NCBI RefSeq assembly: GCF_900233005.1 | Contig: NZ_LT960611.1 | Location: 1,860,001 to 1,924,000, forward strand | Length of the DNA stretch: 64,000 nt | From: Vibrio tapetis subsp. tapetis | GTDB taxonomy: Bacteria; Pseudomonadota; Gammaproteobacteria; Enterobacterales; Vibrionaceae | Direction of reading: 5' to 3' | Shown: piece by piece, positions 8,627 to 19,153 of the stretch | Layout of the letters: every line of letters begins with the position of its first letter | Numbering within the stretch: position 1 is the stretch's first letter | Notes under the pieces: model-generated | What the model was told of the DNA's origin: nothing | Seen by the model: only the letters and a program-made list of their open reading frames with translations | The model's database searches: none | Program-made: the position numbers and the translations under genes

Positions 8627-9634
8627 ATGAATCATTCATGGAAGAGAATCTTAACCACCAGCGCCGTTTCCTGCTTGGCAATGTCGTCTAACGTTTGGGC
8701 AGAGAAGTTACCCGGTGAAGGCGTCAAAGTTCAACCTGTTCAATCGACAGTGGCAGAAGAAACGTTCCAAACGCTGATCGTCAATCGCGCATTGGAAGCT
8801 CTGGGTTATGACGTTCAACCAACCAAAGAGGTTGATTACAACGTGGGGTATACGTCGATAGCAAAAGGTGATGCTACTTTCCTTGCCGTTGGTTGGTTCC
8901 CTCTACATGCAGACAAATACACCATGTCTGGCGGTGACGACAAGTTTTACCGTCAAGGCCAATACGTTAGCGGCGCCGCTCAAGGCTACCTCATCGATAA
9001 AAAAACTGCCGACAAATACGGCATCACCAATATCGGCCAACTAAACGATCCTAAAATTGCAAAACTTTTTGATGCCGATGGTGATGGAAAAGCAGACCTG
9101 ACTGGCTGTAACCCAGGCTGGGGCTGTGAATTAGTCATTGAAGAACAATTATCCGCCTATAAATTGCGCGACACTGTTGCTCACAACCAAGGTAACTACG
9201 CCGCTATCATTGCTGATACCATTTCCCGCTATAAGAATGGCGAGTCGATCCTTTATTATACTTGGACCCCATACTGGGTAAGTGGTGTTCTGGTTCCTAA
9301 CGAAGATGTGGTTTGGCTTGAAGTGCCGTTTTCTGCTCTACCCGGTGAGCGTAAAAACGTAGATACCACGTTATCTAACGGTAAAAACTACGGTTTTGAA
9401 ATGAACTCGATGCGAATCATCGCAAACAAGGCCTTTGCTGAGCAAAATCCTTCAGCAGCAAAACTGTTCGAAATCATCAAGCTAAACATCAATGATGTCA
9501 GCGCACAGAATATGATGATGAGCAAAGGTAAAAACAGCTCTTCGGATATTGAATCTCACGTAAACGGATGGATAAAAGCAAACCAAAACTTATTCAACTC
9601 TTGGGTTTCTGAGGCGAAAAAAGCAGCGCTTTAG
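8627..9634 (+). CDS. proX: Glycine betaine/proline-binding periplasmic protein
   Basis: Binding protein of the ProU system, 335 residues from the ATG at 8627. That ATG has ACGGAG upstream and a proper signal peptide ending SSNVWA; the longer frame from 8576 overlaps proW and lacks one. The mature protein begins [15 protein letters not shown] as in ProX. Trp residues of the ligand-binding aromatic cage family are present ([25 protein letters not shown]). An acidic DADGDGKAD segment is followed by CNPGWGCE, a likely disulphide as in E. coli ProX. Last gene of the operon. Confidence 0.95.
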   Translation: MNHSWKRILTTSAVSCLAMSSNVWAEKLPGEGVKVQPVQSTVAEETFQTLIVNRALEALGYDVQPTKEVDYNVGYTSIAKGDATFLAVGWFPLHADKYTMSGGDDKFYRQGQYVSGAAQGYLIDKKTADKYGITNIGQLNDPKIAKLFDADGDGKADLTGCNPGWGCELVIEEQLSAYKLRDTVAHNQGNYAAIIADTISRYKNGESILYYTWTPYWVSGVLVPNEDVVWLEVPFSALPGERKNVDTTLSNGKNYGFEMNSMRIIANKAFAEQNPSAAKLFEIIKLNINDVSAQNMMMSKGKNSSSDIESHVNGWIKANQNLFNSWVSEAKKAAL

Positions 9635-9636
9635 TT

Positions 9637-9693
9637 CTTTTTAGAGGCGTTCCTTTTTAGAGGCGTTCCTTTTTAGAGGCGTTCCTTTTTAGA
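9637..9693. repeat. Tandem 16-bp repeat, 3.5 copies
   Basis: The unit CTTTTTAGAGGCGTTC occurs three times in exact succession (9637, 9653, 9669), with a partial fourth copy from 9685. It begins three bases after the proX stop. No stem is formed within a unit; function is unclear. Confidence 0.9.
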
Positions 9694-9965
9694 CAATTCT
9701 TCATAGGCTAGTAGCCCCTCTACTGGCCTTTATTTTTATACAAGACCAAATCAATTCCTGTTCATTTTTACTCGTAGAAAGCAAATATCTAAACAACATT
9801 GAAATACAATTAAATAGATATTTAATATTGGTGTAACCCTAATAATTTTACTGATAAATAATGATGTAAATCAAACCAAGGTGGAACTACCCCTTTATTG
9901 GCATAGTCTTGTCTTATTCCGACCGATATTATGATGGTAACGACATCTGTAATGAGGAATCCATC
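9694..9965. other. Intergenic region between proX and the hemerythrin gene
   Basis: AT-rich stretch with no gene that I can support. It contains an FNR-type site at 9861-9874, about 90 bp before the hemerythrin start. An in-frame upstream extension of the hemerythrin ORF from 9909 is not favoured because it has no ribosome site. Confidence 0.5.
9861..9874. promoter_or_regulatory. FNR-type binding site
   Basis: ATGATGTAAATCAA fits the FNR consensus TTGATNNNNATCAA at all but the first position. It lies about 92 bp before the hemerythrin ATG and suggests induction at low oxygen. A CRP role is less likely given the ATCAA half-site. Confidence 0.6.
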
Positions 9966-10397
9966 ATGGCAACAATTCAAGGCTTCATGACTCAGCACCA
10001 TAAAACATGCGACGACCTTCTGGTAGAAGCTGAAGCCATGTTAGCGAACAAAGACTGGCCCGCCTTTGCGACACAATGGGCTCAGTTTGAAAAAGAGACC
10101 CTTCATCACTTTGATCTTGAAGAACAAATCTTGTTTCCAGCCTTTGAAGAACAAACAGGAATGACGGCAGGCCCTACGATGGTGATGCGACAAGAGCATG
10201 CTCAAGTTAAAGCAATGATGCAACAAATGGCGGCCGCCATTGAGCAACAAGACATTGAGCGTGCAATGGGCAGCAGTGAAAGCATCATGATTTTCATTCA
10301 GCAACACAACATGAAAGAAGAACAAATTCTCTACCCAATGACAGATAGCCACCTTAATAACAGTGCAGAGATCGTTGATAAGATGAAAGCTCAATAA
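9966..10397 (+). CDS. Hemerythrin domain-containing protein
   Basis: A 143-residue cytoplasmic four-helix hemerythrin. The ATG at 9966 is chosen because GAGGA lies 7 bp upstream. Diiron ligand motifs are visible: HHKTCDD in helix 1, HFDLEEQILFPAFEE (H...E) in helix 2, RQEHAQVK in helix 3, and HNMKEEQILYPM in helix 4. Such proteins bind oxygen or nitric oxide and protect or repair iron centres. The gene precedes a DUF2249 gene by 38 bp and a polytopic membrane protein, a set often seen in denitrification or nitric-oxide regulons. Regulation by FNR is suggested by the upstream site. Confidence 0.9.
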   Translation: MATIQGFMTQHHKTCDDLLVEAEAMLANKDWPAFATQWAQFEKETLHHFDLEEQILFPAFEEQTGMTAGPTMVMRQEHAQVKAMMQQMAAAIEQQDIERAMGSSESIMIFIQQHNMKEEQILYPMTDSHLNNSAEIVDKMKAQ

Positions 10398-10435
10398 GTC
10401 ATTTCGTTATCGATAAAACACACGATGAGGCCGGA

Positions 10436-10804
10436 ATGGATTTACAGCAGGTAACATCATTAGATGTCAGTGAATTGGAGCCACCACAGCCAATGCAACT
10501 GATCACGGCCGCTCTACAGAAGCTGGCGATTGGCGAAGTAGTGTCGGTTAAGCACCGACGCATCCCCTTTCCGTTATTCGACATGCTTGCCGGACGTTTT
10601 GACTATTTTTGTGATGAGATCACCTCATCTCATTATCAGATTTACTTTTGGCAACTTAAAGACAGCAAAGCCAAAGCCTTGGCTGAACACTTGTCTCTTA
10701 ACTCGCGATCGAAAGACCAACGAGATCTTGAGAAACTAGATCTTGAAAAACTGGCACTTAAAAAACTAGGCAATCACAAATCCAGCAGCGAGCATGACAA
10801 GTAA
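10436..10804 (+). CDS. DUF2249 domain-containing protein
   Basis: A 122-residue soluble protein. The N-terminal half shows the DUF2249 pattern: LDVSELEPPQPMQLITAAL, then GEVVSVKHRRIPFPLFDML, then a strand YQIYFWQLKD. The fold is related to TusA/SirA. The C-terminal 35 residues are a charged tail with short Leu/Glu/Lys repeats (DLEKLDLEKLALKKLG), possibly a coiled coil and unusual for the family. The stop overlaps the next gene (TAATG). Function is unknown; co-occurrence with hemerythrin suggests a role in nitrosative stress or respiration. Confidence 0.85.
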   Translation: MDLQQVTSLDVSELEPPQPMQLITAALQKLAIGEVVSVKHRRIPFPLFDMLAGRFDYFCDEITSSHYQIYFWQLKDSKAKALAEHLSLNSRSKDQRDLEKLDLEKLALKKLGNHKSSSEHDK

Positions 10805-12129
10805 TGAGAATGACCGGCCTTAACTTTGACGCCATTCCTGCGATTTCATCCCCTATTCGGTTTTACCTAACCGCACCTGTCTTTGCATTATTGGCAGCCA
10901 TGTTAATTGCGCTGCACGGCGAAACCCTTTGGCTCAGCCGTTGGATGCCAGCCACTCTTGCCATCACTCACCTCATTGCTCTGGGCGTGATGGCAATGGT
11001 CATGATTGGATCACTCTTTCAAGTAATGCCCGTCTTATGTGGCGCCGCCATTCCGATTACTGGCTGGACGCTTCATCTGTTCCACGCGACCTTCGCCAGC
11101 GGCGTTCTGGCTTTAGCGGCCGCCTTTCTCGGTTGGCTGAGTTTTCTGCTCCCTTTTGTGTTGCTCGGGCTCAGCCTTGGCTACTTCACCCTGACACTGG
11201 CTTGGTTATTGATCACACAAGCAAAAGGTGAGCAAACCCGTATGCCAATTATGCTGGCCATTGTGGCATTAATCCTTATCGGCCTAACTTTACTCAGTGG
11301 CTATCTTTGGGACTTCATGCCAGTTACAGGGAAAGTACTGACGAATTTGCATGCAGGCTTTGGTAGCTTTGGCTGGGTGATGCTGCTGGTAATGGCGGTA
11401 AGTTTCCAAGTTATTCCAATGTTTCACGTTACCCCTAGTTTTAGTAAAAGATGGCGAAATGCTTTAATAGCCATGCTTACGATGGGGTTAATTTGCGCAA
11501 GCATCGGAACATTAAGTGAAGCATTCGAGGTTACTCTCTCTGGCGGATGGTTACTGTGTATTGCTGCCACTTTTCTGTATTGCATCATCACCCTAGAGCG
11601 TTTGACTAAACGTAAACTACCCGATGTAGTCATTAATTATTGGCAAATAGGCTTATCAAATTTAATGTTGGCTTGCGTGTTGCTACTGTGGCTAGTACTG
11701 CCAATTAGTAGACCTGAATGGGCAATATTATGGCAAACCAAACTAGAAGTACTATTAGGCTTCCTATTCGGTTTTGGCTTTGTGTTGGCTATCATTCAAG
11801 GCATGCTACTTAAAATCGTTCCTTTCCTGATTTCACTGCACTTACAAAGACTCATGATGAAAAACCCAATGGCGATGATCCCATTACCCGATCACTATCA
11901 ACTGATCAGCAGGGTTCGCATGAAGCGGCAATTCTATTGTTATCTCGCGCTACTAGGAGCGCTGTGGTTGGCTTTTTTACTGCCTGTTGCCACTCCTCTC
12001 ATAGCCGTTTTCCTAGCGACTAATTGGCTTGCAATCGCGTATAACCTCTGTGGCGCTATCGCGCAGTTTCGGGTGCATAGAGATAAGTTGCTAAGTGTAC
12101 TTGTTATCCCAAAATCGAACTCTTGTTAG
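10804..12129 (+). CDS. Polytopic membrane protein, haem-copper oxidase subunit I/NnrS-like
   Basis: A 441-residue protein with about 12 hydrophobic helices. Conserved His lie at helix ends in patterns like those of subunit-I-type haem proteins: ITHLIALGVMAMVMIGSLFQVMPVLCG, LHLFHATFASGVL, TNLHAGFGSFGWVMLL and IPMFHVTPSF. The family is uncharacterised but regularly accompanies hemerythrin and DUF2249 genes. The start overlaps the DUF2249 stop, so synthesis is coupled. A metal-binding or haem-binding role connected to nitric oxide is inferred. I did not assign nnrS because the NnrS signature motifs are not clearly present. Confidence 0.72.
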   Translation: MRMTGLNFDAIPAISSPIRFYLTAPVFALLAAMLIALHGETLWLSRWMPATLAITHLIALGVMAMVMIGSLFQVMPVLCGAAIPITGWTLHLFHATFASGVLALAAAFLGWLSFLLPFVLLGLSLGYFTLTLAWLLITQAKGEQTRMPIMLAIVALILIGLTLLSGYLWDFMPVTGKVLTNLHAGFGSFGWVMLLVMAVSFQVIPMFHVTPSFSKRWRNALIAMLTMGLICASIGTLSEAFEVTLSGGWLLCIAATFLYCIITLERLTKRKLPDVVINYWQIGLSNLMLACVLLLWLVLPISRPEWAILWQTKLEVLLGFLFGFGFVLAIIQGMLLKIVPFLISLHLQRLMMKNPMAMIPLPDHYQLISRVRMKRQFYCYLALLGALWLAFLLPVATPLIAVFLATNWLAIAYNLCGAIAQFRVHRDKLLSVLVIPKSNSC

Positions 12130-12140
12130 TATAAACTACT

Positions 12141-12174
12141 GTGAATAGTAGCGACCAAAGCAGCTACTATTCAC
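12141..12174. terminator. Hairpin between convergent genes
   Basis: GTGAATAGTAGC at 12141-12152 and GCTACTATTCAC at 12163-12174 form a perfect 12-bp stem with a 10-base loop. It lies between the convergent membrane-protein gene and fucO. No T-run follows, so it may act in RNA stability or as a weak bidirectional terminator. Confidence 0.5.
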
Positions 12175-12193
12175 AAACTAATGATTGTCCGAT

Positions 12194-13342
12194 CTACAAT
12201 GCTAATTTATATAGATTAAATACTTCTTCTGCGGCCAACTCTCTAGGGTTTCCCCCCATACACACATCATCCATTGCTTTTTGAACCCAAGTATCTATAT
12301 CCGAATGCTGAATACCAAGACTAGCGAGTCCAGAGGGGATCCCTACCTTTTGAGACAACTGACGAATCAGTTTAATAGCCAGTGACGCTGCATCACTATC
12401 GTTAAGCTGACTAATATCTCCTCCCATTGCTTCTGCAACTGTTCTAAATGCTTCCGGTCCGGTTTGAGCATTAAACTCACTAACAATCGGCAGCAAAATA
12501 GCATTGCACACACCATGGGCTAAATTATGCGTCGCTGATGGTTGATGTGATAATGCGTGAACCGCTCCTAAGCCAGCCGAGTTGAACGACATTCCAGCCA
12601 GAAACTGTGCGTCCGCTAGTGCAGCACGCGCTTCTAAATTACTTCCATCTTTAACGGCAACCGGTAACCATTTAGCGATCAATTTGACAGCTTCCAACGC
12701 AGTAGGAAGCGTTAAACGGTGTGCTCCAGGGGTTACAATAGATTCAATAGCATGAGTTAGAGCATCCATCCCCGTTGCAGCAGTAACGGAAGCGGGCAGC
12801 CCGATCATTAACGATGGATCATTAACGCTAACGCTGGGTATTTGCTTCGCATCAACCAACACCATCTTGACCTGATTCACTTCGTCCGTGATGACAGAAT
12901 TTGACGTCATTTCAGCTGCGGTACCCGCAGTGGTATTGATTGCAATGAAGAACGCCCCCTCATTTTTGACAAGACCGACGCCATTATATTCCGTGATATC
13001 CCCCTCATTTGAGGCAACAATACGAATCGCTTTCGCACAATCAATGGGGCTCCCGCCACCCACCGCAATAAAACAGTCACAGTTATTCTGTTTGTAGAAT
13101 TCCAAACCGTCATTCACAAGTGTGACCGTCGGATTAGGAGTGACGGCATCGAAAGTCACATAATCGAAGCCTTTCTCATCTAGCGAGACATACAAGCTGT
13201 CTAAGATCCCAAGCTCAATCAAATTCTTGTCGGTGACAATCATTGCTTTTTTTACTGGCTGAGCGTCTAAAACTGCAACAGACTCTGCGACAGCACCCAC
13301 GCCAGATAAAGACAGCTTCGGTAAATTTAATGCAAACACCAT
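12194..13342 (-). CDS. fucO: Lactaldehyde reductase
   Basis: Iron-containing (group III) alcohol dehydrogenase of 382 residues that reduces L-lactaldehyde to 1,2-propanediol with NADH at the end of fucose breakdown. NAD-binding motif VGGGSPIDCAKAI near 95-107. Metal-site motifs include GMDALTHAIES (Asp/His region), HALSHQPSATHNLAHG (two His) and the conserved NPREL near the C-terminus. I use the ATG at 13342, 6 bp after AGGA, rather than the ATG two codons earlier that abuts the ribosome site. Last gene of the fucose operon. Confidence 0.93.
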   Translation of the reverse strand: MVFALNLPKLSLSGVGAVAESVAVLDAQPVKKAMIVTDKNLIELGILDSLYVSLDEKGFDYVTFDAVTPNPTVTLVNDGLEFYKQNNCDCFIAVGGGSPIDCAKAIRIVASNEGDITEYNGVGLVKNEGAFFIAINTTAGTAAEMTSNSVITDEVNQVKMVLVDAKQIPSVSVNDPSLMIGLPASVTAATGMDALTHAIESIVTPGAHRLTLPTALEAVKLIAKWLPVAVKDGSNLEARAALADAQFLAGMSFNSAGLGAVHALSHQPSATHNLAHGVCNAILLPIVSEFNAQTGPEAFRTVAEAMGGDISQLNDSDAASLAIKLIRQLSQKVGIPSGLASLGIQHSDIDTWVQKAMDDVCMGGNPRELAAEEVFNLYKLAL

Positions 13343-13391
13343 AATCATTCCTTTTAAAGAGAGCCCAACCGTATTGGGCTCGAAGTATTAA

Positions 13392-14045
13392 TTACTTTTC
13401 TACTCGCAAACCATAAGTCTTGAACTTATCCAATACATGGTGCATTTCTTGTGTCGGTAGAACGGGCACATTCGGTTCAATCGCGGCGCATTTTAAATAT
13501 AGTTCTGCTAATACTTCTGTTTCATGCGCTAACCAAAGAGCTTTCTTGAGATTTTCCCCAACGGTAATCATTCCATGGTGTTGAAGAAGAATTGCCCTAC
13601 TTTGGCGGATCCCATTATCTACATAACCAGCCAACTCAGGAGAGCCAAAGGTAGCATAAGGTACACAAGGTATTTCTGTCGTGCCCGATGCTGCAACCAT
13701 ATAGTGGATTGCCTGGATTGGGCGATTGAGGATAGAAACTGCCGTGCTGTTAACGGCGTGATTGTGCACAACTGCATGGCAATCTTCCCTAGCGTTATAA
13801 CAAACCATGTGGAAGGCCCATTCGCTAGATGGAATTTTTCCTTCTTCAAATTCTCCTTCACCACTCACAAACACAATATGGTTTGGCGTCAATTTGGCGT
13901 ATTCGATGCCCGTTGGAGTAATAAGCATACCACCTTCATAACGAGCCGAAATATTGCCTGCTGTGCCTTGGTTCAGGCCAAGTCTATTCATTTCTAAACA
14001 GGTTTCGATAATTTCTTGTGCTAGTTCGTATCTTGTTTTTGTCAT
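13392..14045 (-). CDS. fucA: L-fuculose-phosphate aldolase
   Basis: Class II aldolase of 217 residues, close to the 215 of E. coli FucA. It splits L-fuculose 1-phosphate into dihydroxyacetone phosphate and L-lactaldehyde. Visible motifs are NLGLNQGTAGNISAR-like (GLNQGTAGNISAR), the catalytic Glu region GKIPSSEWAFH, the zinc His pair AVVHNHAVNS, and the third zinc His region ILLQHHGMITVG. The gene is 11 bp after fucU. Confidence 0.94.
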   Translation of the reverse strand: MTKTRYELAQEIIETCLEMNRLGLNQGTAGNISARYEGGMLITPTGIEYAKLTPNHIVFVSGEGEFEEGKIPSSEWAFHMVCYNAREDCHAVVHNHAVNSTAVSILNRPIQAIHYMVAASGTTEIPCVPYATFGSPELAGYVDNGIRQSRAILLQHHGMITVGENLKKALWLAHETEVLAELYLKCAAIEPNVPVLPTQEMHHVLDKFKTYGLRVEK

Positions 14046-14056
14046 TGTTTTATTCC

Positions 14057-14491
14057 TTAAGCTGGCGTAACGCCCTTCTTTAAAATTATGTTTCCGTATT
14101 TAGCCGTTTCACCTGTAACGACAACAGCAAAGCACTTTTCAGCTCGAGTATAAAAGTCAAAACGTTCTAATCGCTCTAATGCTGGCTTATCCTCTGCTGT
14201 CTTAACGATGGCGGCCATATATTTTTCTTCAACTGCTGGGTCTAATTCATCACCCTCTACCGCTCTCATCATTGCCAGTGGGTATTGGCTGTATGAATCC
14301 AATTCAAATAGTGGCAGCGTGCCTTCCAATAACGTGTCGATATCGATACCGTCAGCTCTTATTACAACGTTTGAGCCAAAGGTCTCCGCGGGAAAGTGAG
14401 CATCAGCAAATAAGATTTCATCACCATGGCCCATTCTGCTGAGCACTGAGAGAAGCTCTGGACTTATTGCTGGGTGGATACCTTTAAGCAT
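14057..14491 (-). CDS. fucU: L-fucose mutarotase
   Basis: RbsD/FucU family protein of 144 residues that interconverts alpha and beta anomers of L-fucose. The start at 14491 gives [14 protein letters not shown], the family N-terminus, with CAGGAGACACATC as ribosome site; the longer frame to 14545 is an artefact inside fucK. Motifs: [16 protein letters not shown] with the catalytic His, [16 protein letters not shown], and C-terminal [12 protein letters not shown]. It overlaps the fucK end by 8 bp. Confidence 0.94.
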   Translation of the reverse strand: MLKGIHPAISPELLSVLSRMGHGDEILFADAHFPAETFGSNVVIRADGIDIDTLLEGTLPLFELDSYSQYPLAMMRAVEGDELDPAVEEKYMAAIVKTAEDKPALERLERFDFYTRAEKCFAVVVTGETAKYGNIILKKGVTPA

Positions 14492-15932
14492 GATGTGTCT
14501 CCTGAAGTAACTGTGAGTATCGAGTGCTATCCTCTTTCGGCTCAACGATTTGATAAGATGGTTTCATAGCTTCTTGCGCTTGATTAACATCACCAAATAC
14601 CCCGGCACCTGCGAGTGCAAACATAGCCGCACCTGTGACGGTAGCTTCGGGTTGATCAACAACCTGAATCGGAATTCCTACCACATCGGCCCTAATTTGA
14701 TTCCAAAGCTTGTTTTTCGAGCCGCCACCGACCACCATCAAACGTTCGGTCCTTAATTGGCAAGTGTTGGAAAGCGAGTCCAAACTATTTTTCAGTTTAA
14801 TTGCTAGCCCTTCTAACGCCGCTCGATAGATTTCCCCTCGCGTCGTGTTAATTGACAGGCCGCAAATACAGCCATTGCCTTTATTACTGGCATCAAGCAA
14901 AAAGCTAGGGTCAAACTTAACGCCATTTGATCCCACTGGTGCCATTTCGCCTTCGGCAACCATTACTGCGTATTTGTTATTGCTTTCTGCTACATCAGAG
15001 AAATAGGTATTCGCCACCCACTCCATCACTGCGCTTGAAAGCCACTGAATCGCTGGATTAAATAGGCCATTTTTGGCGTCAAGCTCTGTCGTCATACCTT
15101 GTGCTAGGTACGATGGATGTAGATCTGGTCGTTGAGAGCGAGCCATCAGGATTTCCCAAGTACCCGAACTCAAAAAGGATTGATTTTCTTTCGCACCAGA
15201 ACCAAACAGCGCGAACTGAGTGTCATGACCCGCTGAAATCACAGGGACTTCTTTAGGGATACCCAGTAGGAAAGCGATGTCATCTTTTAGACAGCCGATG
15301 GACTCACCCGCTTCGACCATTGAAGGAAAGTGTGATTTCGTTAGTTCTAGGTAATTCAATATCCCTGCATTCCAATCACCGCTATCTAAATCCGTCATCA
15401 TTGACGTGCCAGCCATGGTTCGGTCTGTAGTGAACTTTCCAGTCAATTTTTGATTGAGCATCGAAGAGATGAATACCCATTTGTCCGTATTCTTATAGAC
15501 TTCGGGTTCATTATCTTTCAGCCATTTCAACTTAAACAATGTGTTGAAAGAATAATCACCAACGCCATTGGCTAAGTACAATTCGTCACGATCAATATCT
15601 TGCGACACCTGCTCCATAACGGCCGAGGTGCGAGAACACTTCCACGAGATAATTGGGTAGATTTGTCTCCCATCCTTGTCGAATGGTGCGCCATCTACGC
15701 CAAACGTTGTCACTGACACAGCGACAATATCAGCCGGATTAATTTGAGCGGTTACCTGTTTGGAGCATTCAACCAGCTTTTTCCAAATTTGCTGAAAGTC
15801 CCAAACATGCTGCGTGCCATTTTGTAATGTTTCATTGGCTATATAATGTGAAGCAACAATCTCACCGTTTTGGTTAATCGCGATTGAGCGGACGTTGGTT
15901 GCTCCACAATCAAGAATAATAGCTATTGACAT
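14484..15932 (-). CDS. fucK: L-fuculokinase
   Basis: FGGY-family sugar kinase of 482 residues that phosphorylates L-fuculose at C1. N-terminal ATPase motif [18 protein letters not shown] at residues 3-20, the [13 protein letters not shown] substrate region, [15 protein letters not shown] near 235, and the C-terminal adenosine motif [18 protein letters not shown] followed by [12 protein letters not shown]. The length equals E. coli FucK. It lies between fucI (54 bp upstream) and fucU (overlapping). Confidence 0.95.
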   Translation of the reverse strand: MSIAIILDCGATNVRSIAINQNGEIVASHYIANETLQNGTQHVWDFQQIWKKLVECSKQVTAQINPADIVAVSVTTFGVDGAPFDKDGRQIYPIISWKCSRTSAVMEQVSQDIDRDELYLANGVGDYSFNTLFKLKWLKDNEPEVYKNTDKWVFISSMLNQKLTGKFTTDRTMAGTSMMTDLDSGDWNAGILNYLELTKSHFPSMVEAGESIGCLKDDIAFLLGIPKEVPVISAGHDTQFALFGSGAKENQSFLSSGTWEILMARSQRPDLHPSYLAQGMTTELDAKNGLFNPAIQWLSSAVMEWVANTYFSDVAESNNKYAVMVAEGEMAPVGSNGVKFDPSFLLDASNKGNGCICGLSINTTRGEIYRAALEGLAIKLKNSLDSLSNTCQLRTERLMVVGGGSKNKLWNQIRADVVGIPIQVVDQPEATVTGAAMFALAGAGVFGDVNQAQEAMKPSYQIVEPKEDSTRYSQLLQETHHA

Positions 15933-15986
15933 AACTCACCCCTTAAAAGAGCCTGCCAAAGCGACAGGCCAAAATGTTAATCTGCT

Positions 15987-17735
15987 TTACTTATAGATGG
16001 GACCGAAATTCTGACAGGCTCGGTAGTCTTGTCCTTCCACATCTTGTCCAAAGGCTGACCATGTATGAGGGCGGAATACATCTTTGCTATCAACGTTGTG
16101 CATTGAAACAGGGATCCGTAGCATGGAAGCCAGAGCAATCAAATCTGCACCAACGTGGCCAGAAGTAATAACGCAGTGGTTAGCGCCCCAATTGGCCATC
16201 ACATCGTAAACAGACTTAAATGTCCCTTCTCCCGTCAAACGAGGAACAAACCAGGTAGTAGGCCATGTCGCGTTCGTGCGCTCATTTAAGATAGTGTGAA
16301 CATCTTCTGGTAATTCAATTGAATGCCCTTCTGCAATTTGAAGAACTGGACCGATACCAGCAATGATATTGACTCGGTGCATAGTGAAAGGCATACCGCC
16401 TTCAGTTAGGAACTGCGATGAGAAACCGCCCCCACGGAAATATTCTTCGATAGCAGGGCACCATTTAGTAGCATTCAATGACGCTTCAACATCTTCCTGA
16501 GTAAGCTCCCAGTGCGGTTTCATTACCGGTTTGCCCTCAGCAGACTTCGCTTTACCGGCACCATCTAGTGCCGCTGAACCAGAATTAACCAAATGCAAAA
16601 ATCCTGACTCAGGGCGTGTACCCGTAACGCGCTCAACCGCATCTTCAGACCAATAAGTACGGACATCGTGGAATACTTGCGCTTCACCAGTCAGAAGCTT
16701 ACCAAACATCATGTTCACGCCATTTAACGCATCGTTTTCCGTTGCAACACAAATTGGCTCACGAATACCATTCCAGTCGAAAGAAGAGTTTAAGATAGCC
16801 TCAGAGAAGTCACCATTTGGCAGGTGATCTGTCCAGTGACGCTGCCCTTGGAAACCCGATAGAATCGCATTGTGCCCTAACGACTCTTCGCCAAATCCTT
16901 GCTCAGCTAATTTCGGATTACCTTGCATAAGATCACGCATGATCATCGTCATCTTGATGACCGTATCCCAATCTTCTACTTTACGTTCTTCGCTATACGG
17001 AGTGCCGTTGTAATCTTTACCTTCCTTACACCATTCTTTCACCCAAGAACGCGCAAGTTCAAACTCTTCTTTATCATACACACCGCGATCTAAACGACGC
17101 TTAATCTCTGTCATATCAACGTATTCGTTGCGCATGCCCAAATATTTTTGGAAAAATTCTGGATTAACCACAGAACCTGCAATACCCATTGAAACCGAGC
17201 CCATAGAGAGGTAAGACTTGCCTCTCATCGTTGCAACGGCTAAGCCTGCACGGCAGAAACGAAGAATCTTATCTTGAACATCCGTTGGAATGGATTCATC
17301 ACCTGCATCCTGAACTTCTTTACCATAGATAGAGAAAGCCGGCAGACCAACTTGAGAGTGCCCTGCCATGGCCGCAGCTAGGTAAACCGCGCCAGGACGT
17401 TCTGTACCGTTAAAGCCCCAAATAGCTTTTGGTGTATGCGGGTCCATATCGATAGTTTCTGTTCCGTAACACCAGCAAGGAGTAACCGTCAGTACAAGGC
17501 CCACGTTTTCGCGTTTAAATTTGTCTGCCGTTGCAGCGGATTCCGCGACGCCACCAATACATGAATCGGCGATGACACATTCGACCTTCTCACCACTTGA
17601 ATGACGAATATTCTCTTCAATAAAACGAGCTGCCCGTTGCGCCATGCCCATAGTTTGGTCTTCTAGAGACTCTCGCACGCCCATTTGACGCCCATCAATG
17701 GTGGGACGGATACCGATTTTGACTAGATTTGACAT
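15987..17735 (-). CDS. fucI: L-fucose isomerase
   Basis: Converts L-fucose to L-fuculose, Mn-dependent. 582 residues from the ATG at 17735, which is preceded by AAAGGA and gives [17 protein letters not shown]; a longer frame to 17780 lacks a ribosome site. The sequence follows FucI throughout: [43 protein letters not shown], a middle block [22 protein letters not shown] and C-terminal [17 protein letters not shown]. coli FucI has 591 residues. Between fucP and fucK. Confidence 0.96.
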   Translation of the reverse strand: MSNLVKIGIRPTIDGRQMGVRESLEDQTMGMAQRAARFIEENIRHSSGEKVECVIADSCIGGVAESAATADKFKRENVGLVLTVTPCWCYGTETIDMDPHTPKAIWGFNGTERPGAVYLAAAMAGHSQVGLPAFSIYGKEVQDAGDESIPTDVQDKILRFCRAGLAVATMRGKSYLSMGSVSMGIAGSVVNPEFFQKYLGMRNEYVDMTEIKRRLDRGVYDKEEFELARSWVKEWCKEGKDYNGTPYSEERKVEDWDTVIKMTMIMRDLMQGNPKLAEQGFGEESLGHNAILSGFQGQRHWTDHLPNGDFSEAILNSSFDWNGIREPICVATENDALNGVNMMFGKLLTGEAQVFHDVRTYWSEDAVERVTGTRPESGFLHLVNSGSAALDGAGKAKSAEGKPVMKPHWELTQEDVEASLNATKWCPAIEEYFRGGGFSSQFLTEGGMPFTMHRVNIIAGIGPVLQIAEGHSIELPEDVHTILNERTNATWPTTWFVPRLTGEGTFKSVYDVMANWGANHCVITSGHVGADLIALASMLRIPVSMHNVDSKDVFRPHTWSAFGQDVEGQDYRACQNFGPIYK

Positions 17736-17797
17736 GATTTTATTCCTTTTTACTGTATTTTGTTCAGGGGTAATACTCATGCCCCTGACAGAAGTTC

Positions 17798-19099
17798 TTA
17801 TTTCACTTGGTAGCCTTTCGCACCGTAGTAAACGAGATAAACGAAGCCAATGAATGGGATGACAAATGCAGCACCAATACCTGCGGCATCGGAAATTTGC
17901 CCCATGATTGCCGTTAGTAACGCGCCACCCAAGATAGCCATAATGAGGAAACTGCCACCAAATTTTGAGTCAGCGCCTAAATCACGAAGTGATAATCCAA
18001 AAATAGTCGGGAACATCAATGACATACATGCAGATATACCAACTAGAGCATAAGCACCCGTCACTCCACCGACTAACATGACGACGCCGACTAAGATGGC
18101 TGCAGCGGCAGCCAGCATTGCTAAGAGTTTTTGTGGTTCAATGTGCTTCATTAGTGCAACACACACCCAACGCATAGCCGAGAACACCACAATTGAAGTC
18201 AATAAATATGTAGAAGCTTCAGCTTCAGTTCCACCGACCTCTTGCATGACATAACGGATAGTCCAAGACCAACAACCAATTTGTGCCCCCACATAGAAAA
18301 ACTGAGCTAACACACCTTTGGTAAAGTGGCTGCGTTTAACAATGCGATGGAATGCTTGACCAAATGTTGCTTCATCACCTGTAGCCACGTCTTTTGCTAC
18401 TGGCATTTTAGTTTTAAGGATCAAAACCCAAATCAATGCGATAACGGCGGCTACACCAAGGTAAGGCATCATTACGGCGTACAGTTCCTCCGATTGAATT
18501 TTCCCTAGTTCATCGGCTGCCATTGCCGCACGCTCAGTATCGGTTGCAGGGTTCAATTGAGTTAGGATGTAAAACTTGCCAATTAATACACCGGTAATAG
18601 AACCAATCGGATTACAAGCTTGAGCAATATTCAGACGACGCGTTGCTGTTTCTTCCGGTCCCATGGCTAAAATGTACGGGTTAGCACTGGTCTCTAAAAT
18701 TGACAGGCCTCCCGCTAACACGAACAGTGCCATCAGGAACGGCATATATTCCATTGCTTGCGCTGCCGGGTAAAAAAGGAGAGCACCTGTAGCAAACAAC
18801 CCTAGGCCTAATAGCACCCCAGCTTTGTAGCTGTAACGCTGAATAAAAAGAGCGGCGGGCAGAGCCAAACAAAAATAAGCTCCATAAAAAGCTGTTTGAA
18901 CTAAGCCAGATTGCATATCTGTTAACGTAAATACTTTTCGAAACTGTGCGATAAGCACATCCGTCATATTATTAGCTAAACCCCACATGGCAAAACATGA
19001 ACAAAGTAGCCAAAATGCAAATTTAATTTCCTTGGGTATTACTTCAGCCTCTTTTCCATTACTGGATTTAGGCATAGGTATATCTAAAGCATCAGACAT
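17798..19099 (-). CDS. fucP: L-fucose:H+ symporter
   Basis: Major-facilitator transporter of 433 residues with 12 helices that imports L-fucose with protons. Family motifs: [21 protein letters not shown] with conserved Asp in the first helix, [22 protein letters not shown], and [25 protein letters not shown] around residues 136-160, the FucP hallmark. AAGGAAATATT precedes the ATG. The operon has no other fucose importer. Confidence 0.95.
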   Translation of the reverse strand: MSDALDIPMPKSSNGKEAEVIPKEIKFAFWLLCSCFAMWGLANNMTDVLIAQFRKVFTLTDMQSGLVQTAFYGAYFCLALPAALFIQRYSYKAGVLLGLGLFATGALLFYPAAQAMEYMPFLMALFVLAGGLSILETSANPYILAMGPEETATRRLNIAQACNPIGSITGVLIGKFYILTQLNPATDTERAAMAADELGKIQSEELYAVMMPYLGVAAVIALIWVLILKTKMPVAKDVATGDEATFGQAFHRIVKRSHFTKGVLAQFFYVGAQIGCWSWTIRYVMQEVGGTEAEASTYLLTSIVVFSAMRWVCVALMKHIEPQKLLAMLAAAAAILVGVVMLVGGVTGAYALVGISACMSLMFPTIFGLSLRDLGADSKFGGSFLIMAILGGALLTAIMGQISDAAGIGAAFVIPFIGFVYLVYYGAKGYQVK

Positions 19100-19153
19100 A
19101 ATATTTCCTTATCTATAATTATTTACACGTAATTTATTTGGTTATTTATATTT

